Shown in pieces: positions 35,290 through 44,385 of a stretch of 64,000 nucleotides of DNA. Source of the DNA: Candidatus Binatia bacterium (GTDB lineage Bacteria; Eisenbacteria; RBG-16-71-46; SZUA-252); assembly GCA_035631035.1 (NCBI GenBank), contig DASQJL010000042.1, positions 1 through 64,000 on the forward strand, read 5' to 3'. The number at the start of each line of letters is the position of its first letter. The first letter of the stretch is position 1. The notes under the pieces are model-generated. The model was not told the DNA's origin, did not search any database, and saw only the letters and a list, made by a program, of their open reading frames with translations. The position numbers and the translations under genes were made by a program.

Positions 35290-36303
35290 TTGGCCAAGCG
35301 TCCCCTGCGGATCGGCGTGATCGGGGCCGGCCTCGTCACGCAGATCAATCATCTCCCGGCGCTCAAGAAGCGCCGCGACGCCGAAGTGGTCGCGGTCTGC
35401 GACGACGACGGGGAAAAGGCCCGCATGGTCGCGCGGCACTTCGGCATCGCCCGCACGCTCACCGACTACGAGACGCTGCTCCGGAGCGACGAGGTCGAGG
35501 CGGTGATCGTCGCGACCCCGAACCATCTGCACGCGCCGATGGTGCTGGCCGCGATGGGCTACGGCAAGCACGTCCTCTGCGAGAAGCCGCCGGCCCGCAC
35601 CGCCGCCGAGGCGGAGCAGATGGCGGAGGCCGCGCGCCGCTCCGGCTGCATCCTGATGTACGCGATGAACAATCGGTTCCGCACCGACGTCCAGCTCCTC
35701 CGGGGCTACATGGAGCGGCGCGAATTCGGCACCATCTTCTACGCGAAGACCGGCTGGCTGCGGCGGCGCACGGCGCAGCGCGGCCCCGCGTGGTACCAGA
35801 ACAAGCGCAGCTCGGGAGGCGGCGTCCTCATGGACCTCGGCGTCCAGATGCTCGATCTCTCCCTGTGGCTCCTGGGGAATCCCCAGGTGGCGTCCGTCAC
35901 GGCCACCAAGTACGTGACCGATCCGCGCGAGGACGTCGAGGACACGGTCGCGGCGTTCCTGGTGCTGGACAGCGGGGCGGCGCTGACGCTCGAGGTGAGC
36001 TGGGCGCTCCTGCTGGAGAAGAACTTCCCCTATCTGAACCTGTTCGGCACGCACGGCGCGGCCCTCCTGAACCCCTTCCGGGTGCACAAGGAGCTGGGGG
36101 GGAACCTCCTCGACGTGACGCCGCCCCTGGAGTCGAAGAACGTCTACAAACAGTCGTACGAAGCGGAGCTCGACCACTTCATCCGATGCGTCACGCAGGG
36201 CGAGCGGCCCGTGGGCACGCCCGAAGAAGGTCTCCAGCTCATGCGGGTCATCGACGCCATCTACCAGTCCGCTGAGAGCCGCCGCGAGGTCCGCCTCCAT
36301 TAG
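35290..36303 (+). CDS. Gfo/Idh/MocA-family oxidoreductase
   Basis: A 337-residue NAD(P)-dependent oxidoreductase starting at TTG 35290 behind GGGAGG. The Rossmann motif is GVIGAGLVTQINHLPAL, followed by AVCDDD, and the catalytic-region CEKPPARTAAE contains the conserved Glu-Lys-Pro. The C-terminal domain is the alpha/beta dimerisation fold of the family. Substrates are usually sugars or inositols; the specific one is unknown. Its stop (36301-36303) overlaps the probable ATT start of lnt. Confidence 0.9.
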   Translation: MAKRPLRIGVIGAGLVTQINHLPALKKRRDAEVVAVCDDDGEKARMVARHFGIARTLTDYETLLRSDEVEAVIVATPNHLHAPMVLAAMGYGKHVLCEKPPARTAAEAEQMAEAARRSGCILMYAMNNRFRTDVQLLRGYMERREFGTIFYAKTGWLRRRTAQRGPAWYQNKRSSGGGVLMDLGVQMLDLSLWLLGNPQVASVTATKYVTDPREDVEDTVAAFLVLDSGAALTLEVSWALLLEKNFPYLNLFGTHGAALLNPFRVHKELGGNLLDVTPPLESKNVYKQSYEAELDHFIRCVTQGERPVGTPEEGLQLMRVIDAIYQSAESRREVRLH

Positions 36304-37858
36304 ATCGGCGCGCGCGCCCCTGGCCGCGGCCGCGTCGGGCATCCTCGCCAGCCTCGCCTTCCCCTCGGCATCGCTCTGGCCGCTGATCTTCGTCGCGCTG
36401 GTGCCGCTGTTCCTGGTGCTGGCTACGGGCTCGCCCGGGCCGCGCGATCCCGAACCCGCCTCCCGCGGCGTGCGCTGGGCGCCGTGGCTCATGGGGACCG
36501 TCTTCTACGCGCTCACGTTCTGGTGGATCGTCCGCCTGCCGGTCGCGGCGATGACGCATCCCTGGCTCATCTACCCGGGCCTGCTCGCGCTGGGACTCTA
36601 CCTCGGCCTCTACGTCGCGCTCTTCGGCTGGCTGGTGCGCTTCGTGCGGCGCCGGCTCGGCTGGCCGGTGCTCGCGCTGGCGCCGTTCGCCTGGTGCGTG
36701 GCGGAGTGGCTCAAGTCCTCGGGAGAGCTGGGGTGTCCCTGGGGGAACTTGGGAACCGCGCTCGCCGAGCATCCGGCCTGGATCCAGGGCGCCTCCATCG
36801 CCGGGGCTCCGGGGCTCTCCTTCTGGGTCGTCTCGGTAAACGCGCTGGTCGCGGCCATCCTCCTCGCGCGCCGCTGGTCCTCGCGGATCGGGCTCGCGAT
36901 GATCCTCACGGCCGCCGTCGGCGTCCCCGTGTTCTGGGGAGCCGCGCGGCTCAAGACGCAGCCCCCGCCGCCGCTGGTGCAGGTCGCCATCGTGCAGCCG
37001 AACGTGGGGAGCCATGAGAAGTGGGTCCCGGCGCTTCAAGACTCGGTCACCGCGCGCGTGGAGCGGCTCACGCGCGAGGCGGCGGCGGCCGTCCCGGCGC
37101 CGACCGTCATCCTCTGGCCCGAGACGGCGCTTCCGTACTACGTGCGGGTGGAGCCGCTCAAGCTGCAGCGGCTGATCGCCCTCGCGAAGGAGGTGAAGCG
37201 CCCCATCCTGGCCGGCTATCCCGACGCGAAGCTGAACGCGCAGGGTGACGTGCTCACCTACAACGCGGCGGGCCTCGTCCTGCCGGCGGGGGCGATCGTC
37301 GGGCAGTACGAGAAGATCCACCTCGTTCCCTTCGGAGAGCGCATCCCGTTCCAGGGCTTCTTTCCGTTCCTGGGATCGATCGACCTGGGCCAGGCGGAGT
37401 GGACGCCGGGAACGCGCCCGTTCGTCTTCCGCCGCGCGGGACCGGCGTTCGGCGTGCTCATCTGCTTCGAGTCGATCTTCCCGGATCACACCCGCCGCTA
37501 TGCGCTCGAGGGGGCGCAGTACCTGGTCAACATCACGAACGACGAGTGGTTCGGGCGGACGGCCGGGCCGATCCAGCACGCCGACCTGGCGATCCTCCGT
37601 TCGGTCGAGCTGGGGATGGGTCTCGCGCGCGCGGCGAACACCGGCGTCTCGATGCTCATCGATCCCTACGGTCGCGTCGAGGCGCGCACGCCGCTCTTCG
37701 CCGAGGCGGTGCTGGCCGGCACCGTGAAGACCGGGATCGGGCCCACGACCTTCACGCGCTGGGGCGATTGGATCTCGATGCTCTCGCTCGCGGTGACGCT
37801 GATCTTGGTCGCGGTCGCGTGGTTCCGGGGCGTTGACAGGCGGACCAGGCTCCGGTAG
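36299..37858 (+). CDS. lnt: Apolipoprotein N-acyltransferase, likely ATT start
   Basis: A 519-residue Lnt if begun at ATT 36299. The first canonical in-frame start is GTG 36401, but that deletes the first transmembrane helix, which reads LAAAASGILASLAFPSASLW in frame. GCGAGG (36284-36289) is 9 bases upstream of ATT, an infC-like non-canonical start. Catalytic residues Glu275 (LWPETALP), Lys339 (QYEKIHLVPFGE) and Cys389 (LICFESIFP) match the nitrilase-type triad of E. coli Lnt. Multiple membrane helices occur before about 210. It acylates the N-terminal Cys of lipoproteins at the periplasmic face of the inner membrane, upstream of Lol export. Confidence 0.92.
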   Translation: MRSARAPLAAAASGILASLAFPSASLWPLIFVALVPLFLVLATGSPGPRDPEPASRGVRWAPWLMGTVFYALTFWWIVRLPVAAMTHPWLIYPGLLALGLYLGLYVALFGWLVRFVRRRLGWPVLALAPFAWCVAEWLKSSGELGCPWGNLGTALAEHPAWIQGASIAGAPGLSFWVVSVNALVAAILLARRWSSRIGLAMILTAAVGVPVFWGAARLKTQPPPPLVQVAIVQPNVGSHEKWVPALQDSVTARVERLTREAAAAVPAPTVILWPETALPYYVRVEPLKLQRLIALAKEVKRPILAGYPDAKLNAQGDVLTYNAAGLVLPAGAIVGQYEKIHLVPFGERIPFQGFFPFLGSIDLGQAEWTPGTRPFVFRRAGPAFGVLICFESIFPDHTRRYALEGAQYLVNITNDEWFGRTAGPIQHADLAILRSVELGMGLARAANTGVSMLIDPYGRVEARTPLFAEAVLAGTVKTGIGPTTFTRWGDWISMLSLAVTLILVAVAWFRGVDRRTRLR

Positions 37859-37861
37859 GGT
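37833..37861 (+). promoter_or_regulatory. Strong sigma-70-type promoter for the EcfT-like gene
   Basis: TTGACA (37833-37838), a 17-base spacer and TAGGGT (37856-37861), overlapping the last codons of lnt. A start near 37868 is predicted, so the in-frame TTG at 37833 is not a start codon. Confidence 0.6.
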
Positions 37862-37934
37862 GGGGCTTCAGGTGGGGCGCGCGAGCGCATCCGCCTCCGA
37901 CGGCACGCCAAGTCCAGAGGAACGGCAAGCGACA

Positions 37935-38681
37935 GTGCCCGGCTCGCCCGAGTCCGAAGCCACGAAACCGAAATCGACGTCCCGCGCGCGACGGCCGCTC
38001 CATCCCGGCGCGGGGCTCTTCGTCTGCGCGGCCCTGGGCGTGGGCTTCTCGCTCACGCCGTCGCCCGCCCTGCTCGCCGCCGGAGCGGCCCTTCTCCTGA
38101 TCGCCGCCATGCGCACCGAGCGCCGGCCGCTCCGCGCCGAGGCGCCGCTCCTCCTCCTCGCGCTCGTCCTGTTCGCGGCGCATCTCCTCCTGGCCGGCCG
38201 GCCGCCGCGCGAGGCGCTTCTTCCCTCGGGGCTGATCGCCCTTCGCCTCTTGGCCCTGGTGTATCTGACGCGGTGGGCGGCCCGCGCCGTCCTTCCGCGG
38301 GCGGCCCGCTGGCTCTTCGGCCGCGGCGGCATCGCGCGGCCGCGACCGCTGGCGCTCCTGATCGAGAGCGGGCGGATGACCCTGGCGCTCCTGCCGCTCG
38401 CGCTCGCCGAGGCGGAGCGGCAGCACACGGCGCTCCGGGCCCGCGCGATCCGTCCGGGACGCGGCCTGGGCGGCCGGGCGCGCTACCTCGCCGCGTGGCT
38501 TCTTCCGTACCTGGGGACGATGCTCCGCGTCGGCGACAGCTACGGCGAGGCGCTGCACGCGCGCGGCTACGCGCTCGGGGCGCGGCGCCGGGGATCGACT
38601 TCGTACCGGTGGGGCGCTCCCGAGGCGGCGGGCGCCCTCCTGTCCGCGGCGGCGGCCGCCTGGCTCGTCCGTGCTCGATGA
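37935..38681 (+). CDS. EcfT/CbiQ-like transmembrane protein
   Basis: A 248-residue membrane protein. The start was placed at GTG 37935 behind AGAGGAA; GTG 37872 is an alternative, extending the hydrophilic lead. About five hydrophobic helices are visible, with a C-terminal cytoplasmic segment carrying ALRARAIRPG and LHARGYALGARRRG; the Ala-Arg-Gly type motifs are the ATPase-coupling signature of EcfT (energy-coupling factor transporters). No EcfA ATPase or substrate-binding S component is adjacent. It overlaps truA by 11 bases, an order also seen in Firmicutes (ecfT-truA). Confidence 0.6.
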   Translation: MPGSPESEATKPKSTSRARRPLHPGAGLFVCAALGVGFSLTPSPALLAAGAALLLIAAMRTERRPLRAEAPLLLLALVLFAAHLLLAGRPPREALLPSGLIALRLLALVYLTRWAARAVLPRAARWLFGRGGIARPRPLALLIESGRMTLALLPLALAEAERQHTALRARAIRPGRGLGGRARYLAAWLLPYLGTMLRVGDSYGEALHARGYALGARRRGSTSYRWGAPEAAGALLSAAAAAWLVRAR

Positions 38682-39468
38682 ACGGAAGGAGCGGGAGGAA
38701 ACGCTCCGGATCGGGGTGGAATACGACGGGACCGCGTTCAGCGGCTGGCAGCGCCAGCCCCGGGCGCGGACCGTTCAGGGGGAGCTGGAGAAGGCCGTGG
38801 AGCGGATCGTGGGCGCCAAGGTCACGGTGAACGGGGCGGGGAGAACCGACGCGGGGTGCCACGCCGCGGGGCAGGTGGCTTCCTTCACGGCGGTCACGAG
38901 GCTCGCCCCGGAGCGGCTCCGCATGGCGATGAACGCGCACCTGCCTCCCGACGTCCGGGTGGTCGAGGCGGCGTTCGCGCCGAGGGGCTTCCACGCGCGC
39001 TTCCGCGCCATGCGCCGGAGCTATCGCTACCTCATCGTTCCGGAGCCGGCGGCGATCCGAAGGCGGCTGGCCTGGGCGCGCCGGATGCGCGCCGGGGCCG
39101 CGGAGCTGAACGAGGCGGTCGCGCCGCTCCTGGGGGAGCACGACTTCACGACCTTTTCGCGGCAGGGCGGGGACGAGACGTCGCCGGTCTGCCGCGTGAC
39201 CCGCGCGGTGTGGAGCGGTTCCAAGGGCGCCCTCCGCTTCGACATCGAGGCGGACCGGTTCCTGTACACTATGGTACGCCGCATCGTATCGACCGCGATC
39301 GCCGCCGCCGAGCAGGGCGGCGGGCCGGCCGCCGTTCGAACGGCGCTCGAATCGAGGCGCCGGCGTCTGGGGGCGCCGCCGGCCCCGGCGCACGGCCTCT
39401 ATCTCATGCGGGTCCGCTATCCCGGACTCGGATGGCTTCCGAAGGAGCGAATGCATGTCGTCGCTTGA
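38671..39468 (+). CDS. truA: tRNA pseudouridine synthase A
   Basis: A 265-residue TruA. Catalytic Asp lies in NGAGRTDAGCHAAGQ; other family segments are GVEYDGTAFSGWQRQP and RFLYTMVRRIV. It converts U38-U40 of tRNA anticodon arms to pseudouridine. The start at GTG 38671 overlaps the EcfT-like gene; homology begins at residue 12. Its stop overlaps the HtrA start by 14 bases. Confidence 0.95.
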   Translation: MLDERKEREETLRIGVEYDGTAFSGWQRQPRARTVQGELEKAVERIVGAKVTVNGAGRTDAGCHAAGQVASFTAVTRLAPERLRMAMNAHLPPDVRVVEAAFAPRGFHARFRAMRRSYRYLIVPEPAAIRRRLAWARRMRAGAAELNEAVAPLLGEHDFTTFSRQGGDETSPVCRVTRAVWSGSKGALRFDIEADRFLYTMVRRIVSTAIAAAEQGGGPAAVRTALESRRRRLGAPPAPAHGLYLMRVRYPGLGWLPKERMHVVA

Positions 39469-40723
39469 AGCGGCGCCGCGGGCCGCGAAACCCCGGGGCC
39501 GCTGGCCGATTTCCACGCTGGGCGCGGGAGTGCTCTTCGGCGCGCTCCTGCTCGCCGCGCTCGTGCTCGCGACGCAGCGGCCCAAGGACCGCGCCGCCGA
39601 GACGGACGGCAAGCCGCTGTACGGAGGGCCGGGGAACGAGGTGAACCTGGCCGCCGCGGCGGGCTCCGACTCGGTCGGCGCCGCGCCCGCCTCGCTCGAC
39701 ACCTCCCGGCGCACGGCGATCGTCGCGGCCGCCGAGAAGGTCGGCCCCTCCGTGGTCACGCTGAGCGTGGTCCAGACCCAGGTGGTCCAGACCTCCCCCA
39801 TCCCCTTCGGCGACGATTTCTTCGAGCCCTTCTTCCGCGACATGATCCCGCAGTATCGCTACCGCGAGCAGATCCCCAGCATGGGCTCGGGCTTCATCAT
39901 CTCGTCGAACGGCTACGTGCTCACGAACGAGCACGTCGTGCGCAACGCCGAGAAGATCACGGTGATCCTCCCCGACGGGCGCCGGTTCGAGGGCAAGGTG
40001 CTCGGAAGCCATCCGCAGTACGACCTCGCCGTGGTGAAGATCGAGGGGAAGGACCTGCCCGTCGCCAAGCTCGGGACCTCGAGCGATCTCATGGTGGGCG
40101 AGTGGGCGCTGGCCATCGGAAACCCGTTCGGGTTCCTGTTGAACGACACCCAGCCGACCGTGACCGCGGGGGTCGTGAGCGCGACGCATCGCGACATCAA
40201 GTCGCAGGCCTCGAGTGCCGGGATCTACAAGAACATGATCCAGACCGACGCGGCCATCAACCCGGGGAACTCGGGCGGCCCCCTCGTGAACGCCAAAGGC
40301 GAGGTCGTCGGCATCAACACCTTCATCTTCACGAAGAGCGGCGGCTCGGAGGGGATCGGCTTCGCCATCCCGATCGACGCCGCGAAGAAGGTGGTGGACG
40401 AGCTGCTCAAGTACGGCAAGGTGCGGAACGTCTGGATCGGCGTCCGGACCTGGGAGCTCACCCCCTACGTCGCCGAGCGGCTCGGGACCAAGGACCGGAA
40501 CGGGCTCTACGTCTCGGTGATCGAGAAGGGGAGCCCCGCGGACAAGGCGGGCATCAAGGTGGGCGACATCATCCGCAAGGTGAACGGGACCCCGATCCGG
40601 GACGTGGACGAGGCCTACCGCGCGCTCTTCGGAGCCAACGTCGGCGACACCATCTCCCTCACCGTCGAGCGCGACGGCAAGCTCCTCACGATGAGCCTCG
40701 CGCTCACCGAGCTGCCCGAGTGA
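39455..40723 (+). CDS. htrA: HtrA/Deg-type serine protease
   Basis: A 422-residue trypsin-fold protease with one PDZ domain. An N-terminal membrane anchor or signal (about 22-40, LGAGVLFGALLLAALVLA) exports it. Triad: His in LTNEHVVRN, Asp in QYDLAVVK, Ser in NPGNSGGPLV. The PDZ domain at about 330-415 includes SPADKAGIKVGD. It degrades or refolds damaged envelope proteins in the periplasm. It is coupled to truA upstream and purB (GTGA) downstream, probably by genome compaction. Confidence 0.94.
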   Translation: MSSLEAAPRAAKPRGRWPISTLGAGVLFGALLLAALVLATQRPKDRAAETDGKPLYGGPGNEVNLAAAAGSDSVGAAPASLDTSRRTAIVAAAEKVGPSVVTLSVVQTQVVQTSPIPFGDDFFEPFFRDMIPQYRYREQIPSMGSGFIISSNGYVLTNEHVVRNAEKITVILPDGRRFEGKVLGSHPQYDLAVVKIEGKDLPVAKLGTSSDLMVGEWALAIGNPFGFLLNDTQPTVTAGVVSATHRDIKSQASSAGIYKNMIQTDAAINPGNSGGPLVNAKGEVVGINTFIFTKSGGSEGIGFAIPIDAAKKVVDELLKYGKVRNVWIGVRTWELTPYVAERLGTKDRNGLYVSVIEKGSPADKAGIKVGDIIRKVNGTPIRDVDEAYRALFGANVGDTISLTVERDGKLLTMSLALTELPE

Positions 40724-42033
40724 TCGCGCGCTACAGCCGTCCCGCGATGGCGGGGCTCTTCGACGACCGGGCGCGCTACGCGACCTGGCTCGACGTCGAG
40801 CTGGCGGTGACGCGCGCGCTGGAGCGCCGCGGGGAAGCGCCCGCGGGCGCTTCGGCGCGGATCGCGGCGGCGGCGCGCATCGACCCCGCGCGGATCGACG
40901 AGCTGGAAGCCACGCTCCGCCACGACGTGATCGCCTTCCTGACGCAGGTGGGGGAGACCGCCGGCGCCGACGCGCGCTACCTGCACCTGGGGATGACCTC
41001 CTCCGATCTCGTGGACACCGCCCTCGCGCTCACGCTGGTGCGCGCGACCGACCTGCTCCTGCCCGAGGTGGACGCGCTCCGGGAGGAGACGCGCCGTCTC
41101 GCGCTCCGCCACAAGGACACGGTGATGGTGGGGCGCACGCACGGCATCCACGCCGAGCCGATCACGTTCGGGCTCAAGGCGCTCGTCTGGTACGAGGAGC
41201 TGGGGCGCGCGCGGGAACGGCTCCAGCGCGCGCGCGCGACCATCGCCGTGGGGAAGCTCTCCGGCGCGGTCGGCACGCTGGCCCACCTGACCCCCGCTCT
41301 CGAAGAGGAGGTGCTCGCCTCGCTGGGCCTCCGCCCCGAGCCGGCCGCCACCCAGGTCGTGCAGCGCGACCGCCACGCCGAATTGCTCCAGATGCTCGCC
41401 CTGCTCGGCGCGTCGCTCGAGAAGATCGCGATGGAGATCCGCCACCTGCAGCGCACCGAGGTGCTCGAGGTCGAGGAGCCCTTCCGCGAGGGGCAGAAGG
41501 GCTCGTCGGCGATGCCACACAAGCGGAACCCGGTGAACTGCGAGCGGGTGTGCGGCCTCGCGCGGATCCTGCGCGCGAACGCGCACGCGGCGACCGAGGA
41601 CGTGGCGCTCTGGCACGAGCGGGACATCAGCCACTCCAGCGTGGAGCGCGTGATTCTCCCCGACTCCTTCCTGCTCGCCGACTTCATGACGGCGCAGATG
41701 CGGGAGATCCTGGCCGGTCTGCACGTCTACCCCGACCGCATGCGCGCGAACCTCGAGGCGACGCGTGGACTGGTCTACTCTCAGCGAGCGCTCCTCGCCC
41801 TGACCGCGGCGGGGCTCTCGCGCGAGGACGCCTACGCACTGGTGCAGCGCCACGCGATGGCGGCGTGGAAGGAGCCGCCCGGCCTCCTGGCGAGACTGCA
41901 GGCCGATCCGGCCGCCACGAAGGCGCTCGATCCCGAGGCGCTGGCCCGCTGCTTCGAACCGGCCCACTTCCTGCGACACGTAAACCAAATCTTCGATCGC
42001 GTTCTGGGAGCTACCGTTGCAGCGGCTCGCTGA
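40720..42033 (+). CDS. purB: Adenylosuccinate lyase
   Basis: A 437-residue PurB of the fumarase/aspartase superfamily, starting at GTG 40720. Signature [16 protein letters not shown] is present, with [13 protein letters not shown] and [13 protein letters not shown]. It cleaves SAICAR to AICAR and adenylosuccinate to AMP. It begins a run of purine genes; the stop overlaps the purL start by 17 bases. Confidence 0.96.
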   Translation: MIARYSRPAMAGLFDDRARYATWLDVELAVTRALERRGEAPAGASARIAAAARIDPARIDELEATLRHDVIAFLTQVGETAGADARYLHLGMTSSDLVDTALALTLVRATDLLLPEVDALREETRRLALRHKDTVMVGRTHGIHAEPITFGLKALVWYEELGRARERLQRARATIAVGKLSGAVGTLAHLTPALEEEVLASLGLRPEPAATQVVQRDRHAELLQMLALLGASLEKIAMEIRHLQRTEVLEVEEPFREGQKGSSAMPHKRNPVNCERVCGLARILRANAHAATEDVALWHERDISHSSVERVILPDSFLLADFMTAQMREILAGLHVYPDRMRANLEATRGLVYSQRALLALTAAGLSREDAYALVQRHAMAAWKEPPGLLARLQADPAATKALDPEALARCFEPAHFLRHVNQIFDRVLGATVAAAR

Positions 42034-44383
42034 CGCCCCGACGATCCCCCTCCGGGAGGCCGATCCGGCCCGCCGGAAGGCGCTGCTCGAGGCCGAAGGG
42101 CTGCGGCTCACGGCCGACGAGGCGGCGCGCATGCTCGAGCTGTTGGGACGCGACCCCACGCGCGTCGAGGCGACCATCTTCGACACGATGTGGAGCGAGC
42201 ACTGCTCCTACAAGAGCAGCCGACGCGTGCTCCAGGCGCACCTTCCCACGAAGAGCCCCGACGTGATCCTGGGTCCGGGGGAGGACGCCGGCGTCGTGCG
42301 CTTCGGCGCCTGGAAGGGCGTCGAGTACGCGCTCGTGTTCGCGCACGAGAGCCACAACCATCCCTCCCAGGTCGTTCCGGTCGAGGGGGCCGCCACCGGC
42401 ATCGGCGGCATCGTGCGCGACGTGAACTGCATGGGCGCCGAGGTGATCGGCGTCATGGACGCGCTCCGCTTCGGCGATCCCGAAGGTCCGCGCGCCTCCT
42501 CGGTGCGCGAGATCGTGCGCGGCGTCGTGGACGGGATCTGGCAGTACGCGAACGCCCTGGGCGTCCCCAACCTCGGCGGGGATGTCTTTTTCTCGCCGCG
42601 CTTCGACGAGAACTGTCTCGTGAACGTCGTGGCGCTGGGGCTGGTGCGCGCCGACCGGATCGTGCGGAGCCGCGTGCCGGAGGCGGCCTCGCGCGAGCCG
42701 TACGTCTTCGTGCTGGTGGGGAAGCCGACCGACGAGACCGGGTTCGGTGGCGCCTCCTTCGCCTCGGCCATCCTCGAGGAGAACACCGAAGGGCAGCGGG
42801 GCCACGTGCAGGTCCCCGACCCCTTCCTGAAGCGGGTGCTCTTCGAAGCCAACCGGGCCGCGCTCGACTGGCTGGACGCGCAGGGCGCGGCCTTCGGCTT
42901 CAAGGACCTCGGCGCCGGGGGGATCGCGTGCGCCTCGAGCGAGCTGGCCGCGGCCGGCGGGTTCGGGATGGACGTCGACCTGGACCAGATCCCCACGGCG
43001 CCCGGCGACTATCCGGCCGAAGTGATCGCCTGCTCCGAGACGCAGGAGCGCTTCGCGCTCGTGGTCCCGGAGCGGCTCGCCGGGGGACTCCTCCGGATCT
43101 ACAACGAGGACTACGCGCTCCCGCTCGTCTATCACGGCGCGCGCGCCGCGGTGGCGGGACGGGTGCGCACCGACGGGCGCTACCGGATCCTGCGCGGCGG
43201 CCAGCCCGTGGCGGAGGCTCCGGTCGAGGTGATCACCGCGGGCATCGAGCACGACCGCCCGCGCCGTCCTCGCCACGCCGAGCCGCCCGAGACGCCGCTT
43301 CCGCCGGTGCGGGACCACGGCGCCCTCTTCCGCTCCATGATCGCGTCGCCGAACGTCGCCTCGCGCGCGCCGATCCTCCGCTATTACGACACCGAGGTGC
43401 AGGCGCGCGTCGTGATCCGCGCCGGCGAGGCCGACGCGTCGGTGCTCGCTCCGGTGCCCGGCGCGCCGCTCGGCTGCGCCCTCACCGTGGACGGCAATCC
43501 GTGGTACGTCGCGGCCGATCCCTACTGGGGGACGGCGCACGTCGTGCTGGAGGCGCTCCGGAATCTCGCCTGCGTCGGAGCGCGCCCCGTCGCGCTCACC
43601 GACTGTCTCAACTTCGGGAATCCCGAAGACCCCGAGGTCTTCGACGAGTTCGTGCGCAGCGTGCGCGGACTGGGCGACGCCGCGCGCGAGCTCGCGCCCG
43701 GGGGACCCTCGGGCCCGCCGGTGGCCGTGGTCTCGGGCAACGTCTCCTTCTACAACGAGTCGGCGACGGGGCGCTCCATCGAACCCTCGCCGATCGTGGC
43801 CGCGCTCGGCGTCCTGGAGGATTACAGCGTCGCCGTCTCGTCGGCCCTCCGCGCCCATCCGGGCGTGCTCGTGCTGAGCGGGCCGCGCGGCACGGCGACC
43901 GGCGCCTCGCAGCTCCGGCACCTCCTCACCGGCGAGACCGGCGGCGCGCTTCCCCCGCTCGATTTCGACCTCGAGCGGCGGCGGCTGAACGCCGTGCGCG
44001 AGGCGGTGCGGCGGGGGCTGGTCCGCTCCTGCCACGACATCTCCGAAGGCGGGCTGGCGGTCGCGGCGCTCGAGATGGCGCTCGGCGGCTTCGCTTCGGG
44101 CGGCTTCGGGCTCCAGATCCCGATCTCGGCGCTCGGCGACACGCCGGCCGAGATCCGGCTCTATGCCGAGGCGCCGGGATTCCTGATGGAGGCGTCGAAC
44201 GACGCGCTGGGCGCGCTGCTCGATCTCTTCGCCAAGCAGGGGGTGGACGCGACGATGATCGGCCGCACGCTTCCCGAGCCGAAGCTCCGCTTCATGGACG
44301 GCGGCACGACCCTGATCGAGGCGGACCTCGCCGAGCTGCGCGATCTCTACGGCGGCGCGCTCCGCCCCTACGTGGAGGCGTGA
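42017..44383 (+). CDS. purL: FGAM synthase subunit PurL (small form)
   Basis: A 788-residue PurL, starting at TTG 42017 with GGGAG upstream. Sequence hallmarks: MWSEHCSYKSSR, HESHNHPSQVVP (catalytic His), GAATGIGGIVRD, and two AIR-synthase-like halves (second from about 440). The length fits the small PurL of PurLQS complexes, which needs separate PurQ (glutaminase) and PurS (scaffold) subunits. It converts FGAR plus ammonia and ATP to FGAM. PurQ follows; a recognisable purS is absent. Confidence 0.96.
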   Translation: MQRLADAPTIPLREADPARRKALLEAEGLRLTADEAARMLELLGRDPTRVEATIFDTMWSEHCSYKSSRRVLQAHLPTKSPDVILGPGEDAGVVRFGAWKGVEYALVFAHESHNHPSQVVPVEGAATGIGGIVRDVNCMGAEVIGVMDALRFGDPEGPRASSVREIVRGVVDGIWQYANALGVPNLGGDVFFSPRFDENCLVNVVALGLVRADRIVRSRVPEAASREPYVFVLVGKPTDETGFGGASFASAILEENTEGQRGHVQVPDPFLKRVLFEANRAALDWLDAQGAAFGFKDLGAGGIACASSELAAAGGFGMDVDLDQIPTAPGDYPAEVIACSETQERFALVVPERLAGGLLRIYNEDYALPLVYHGARAAVAGRVRTDGRYRILRGGQPVAEAPVEVITAGIEHDRPRRPRHAEPPETPLPPVRDHGALFRSMIASPNVASRAPILRYYDTEVQARVVIRAGEADASVLAPVPGAPLGCALTVDGNPWYVAADPYWGTAHVVLEALRNLACVGARPVALTDCLNFGNPEDPEVFDEFVRSVRGLGDAARELAPGGPSGPPVAVVSGNVSFYNESATGRSIEPSPIVAALGVLEDYSVAVSSALRAHPGVLVLSGPRGTATGASQLRHLLTGETGGALPPLDFDLERRRLNAVREAVRRGLVRSCHDISEGGLAVAALEMALGGFASGGFGLQIPISALGDTPAEIRLYAEAPGFLMEASNDALGALLDLFAKQGVDATMIGRTLPEPKLRFMDGGTTLIEADLAELRDLYGGALRPYVEA

Positions 44384-44385
44384 CC

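Noticed and set aside
37833-37934. TTG 37833 as the start of the EcfT-like gene
   Set aside because: It is the TTGACA of a strong promoter, so it would not be transcribed from that promoter; a later GTG with a ribosome-binding site is preferred.
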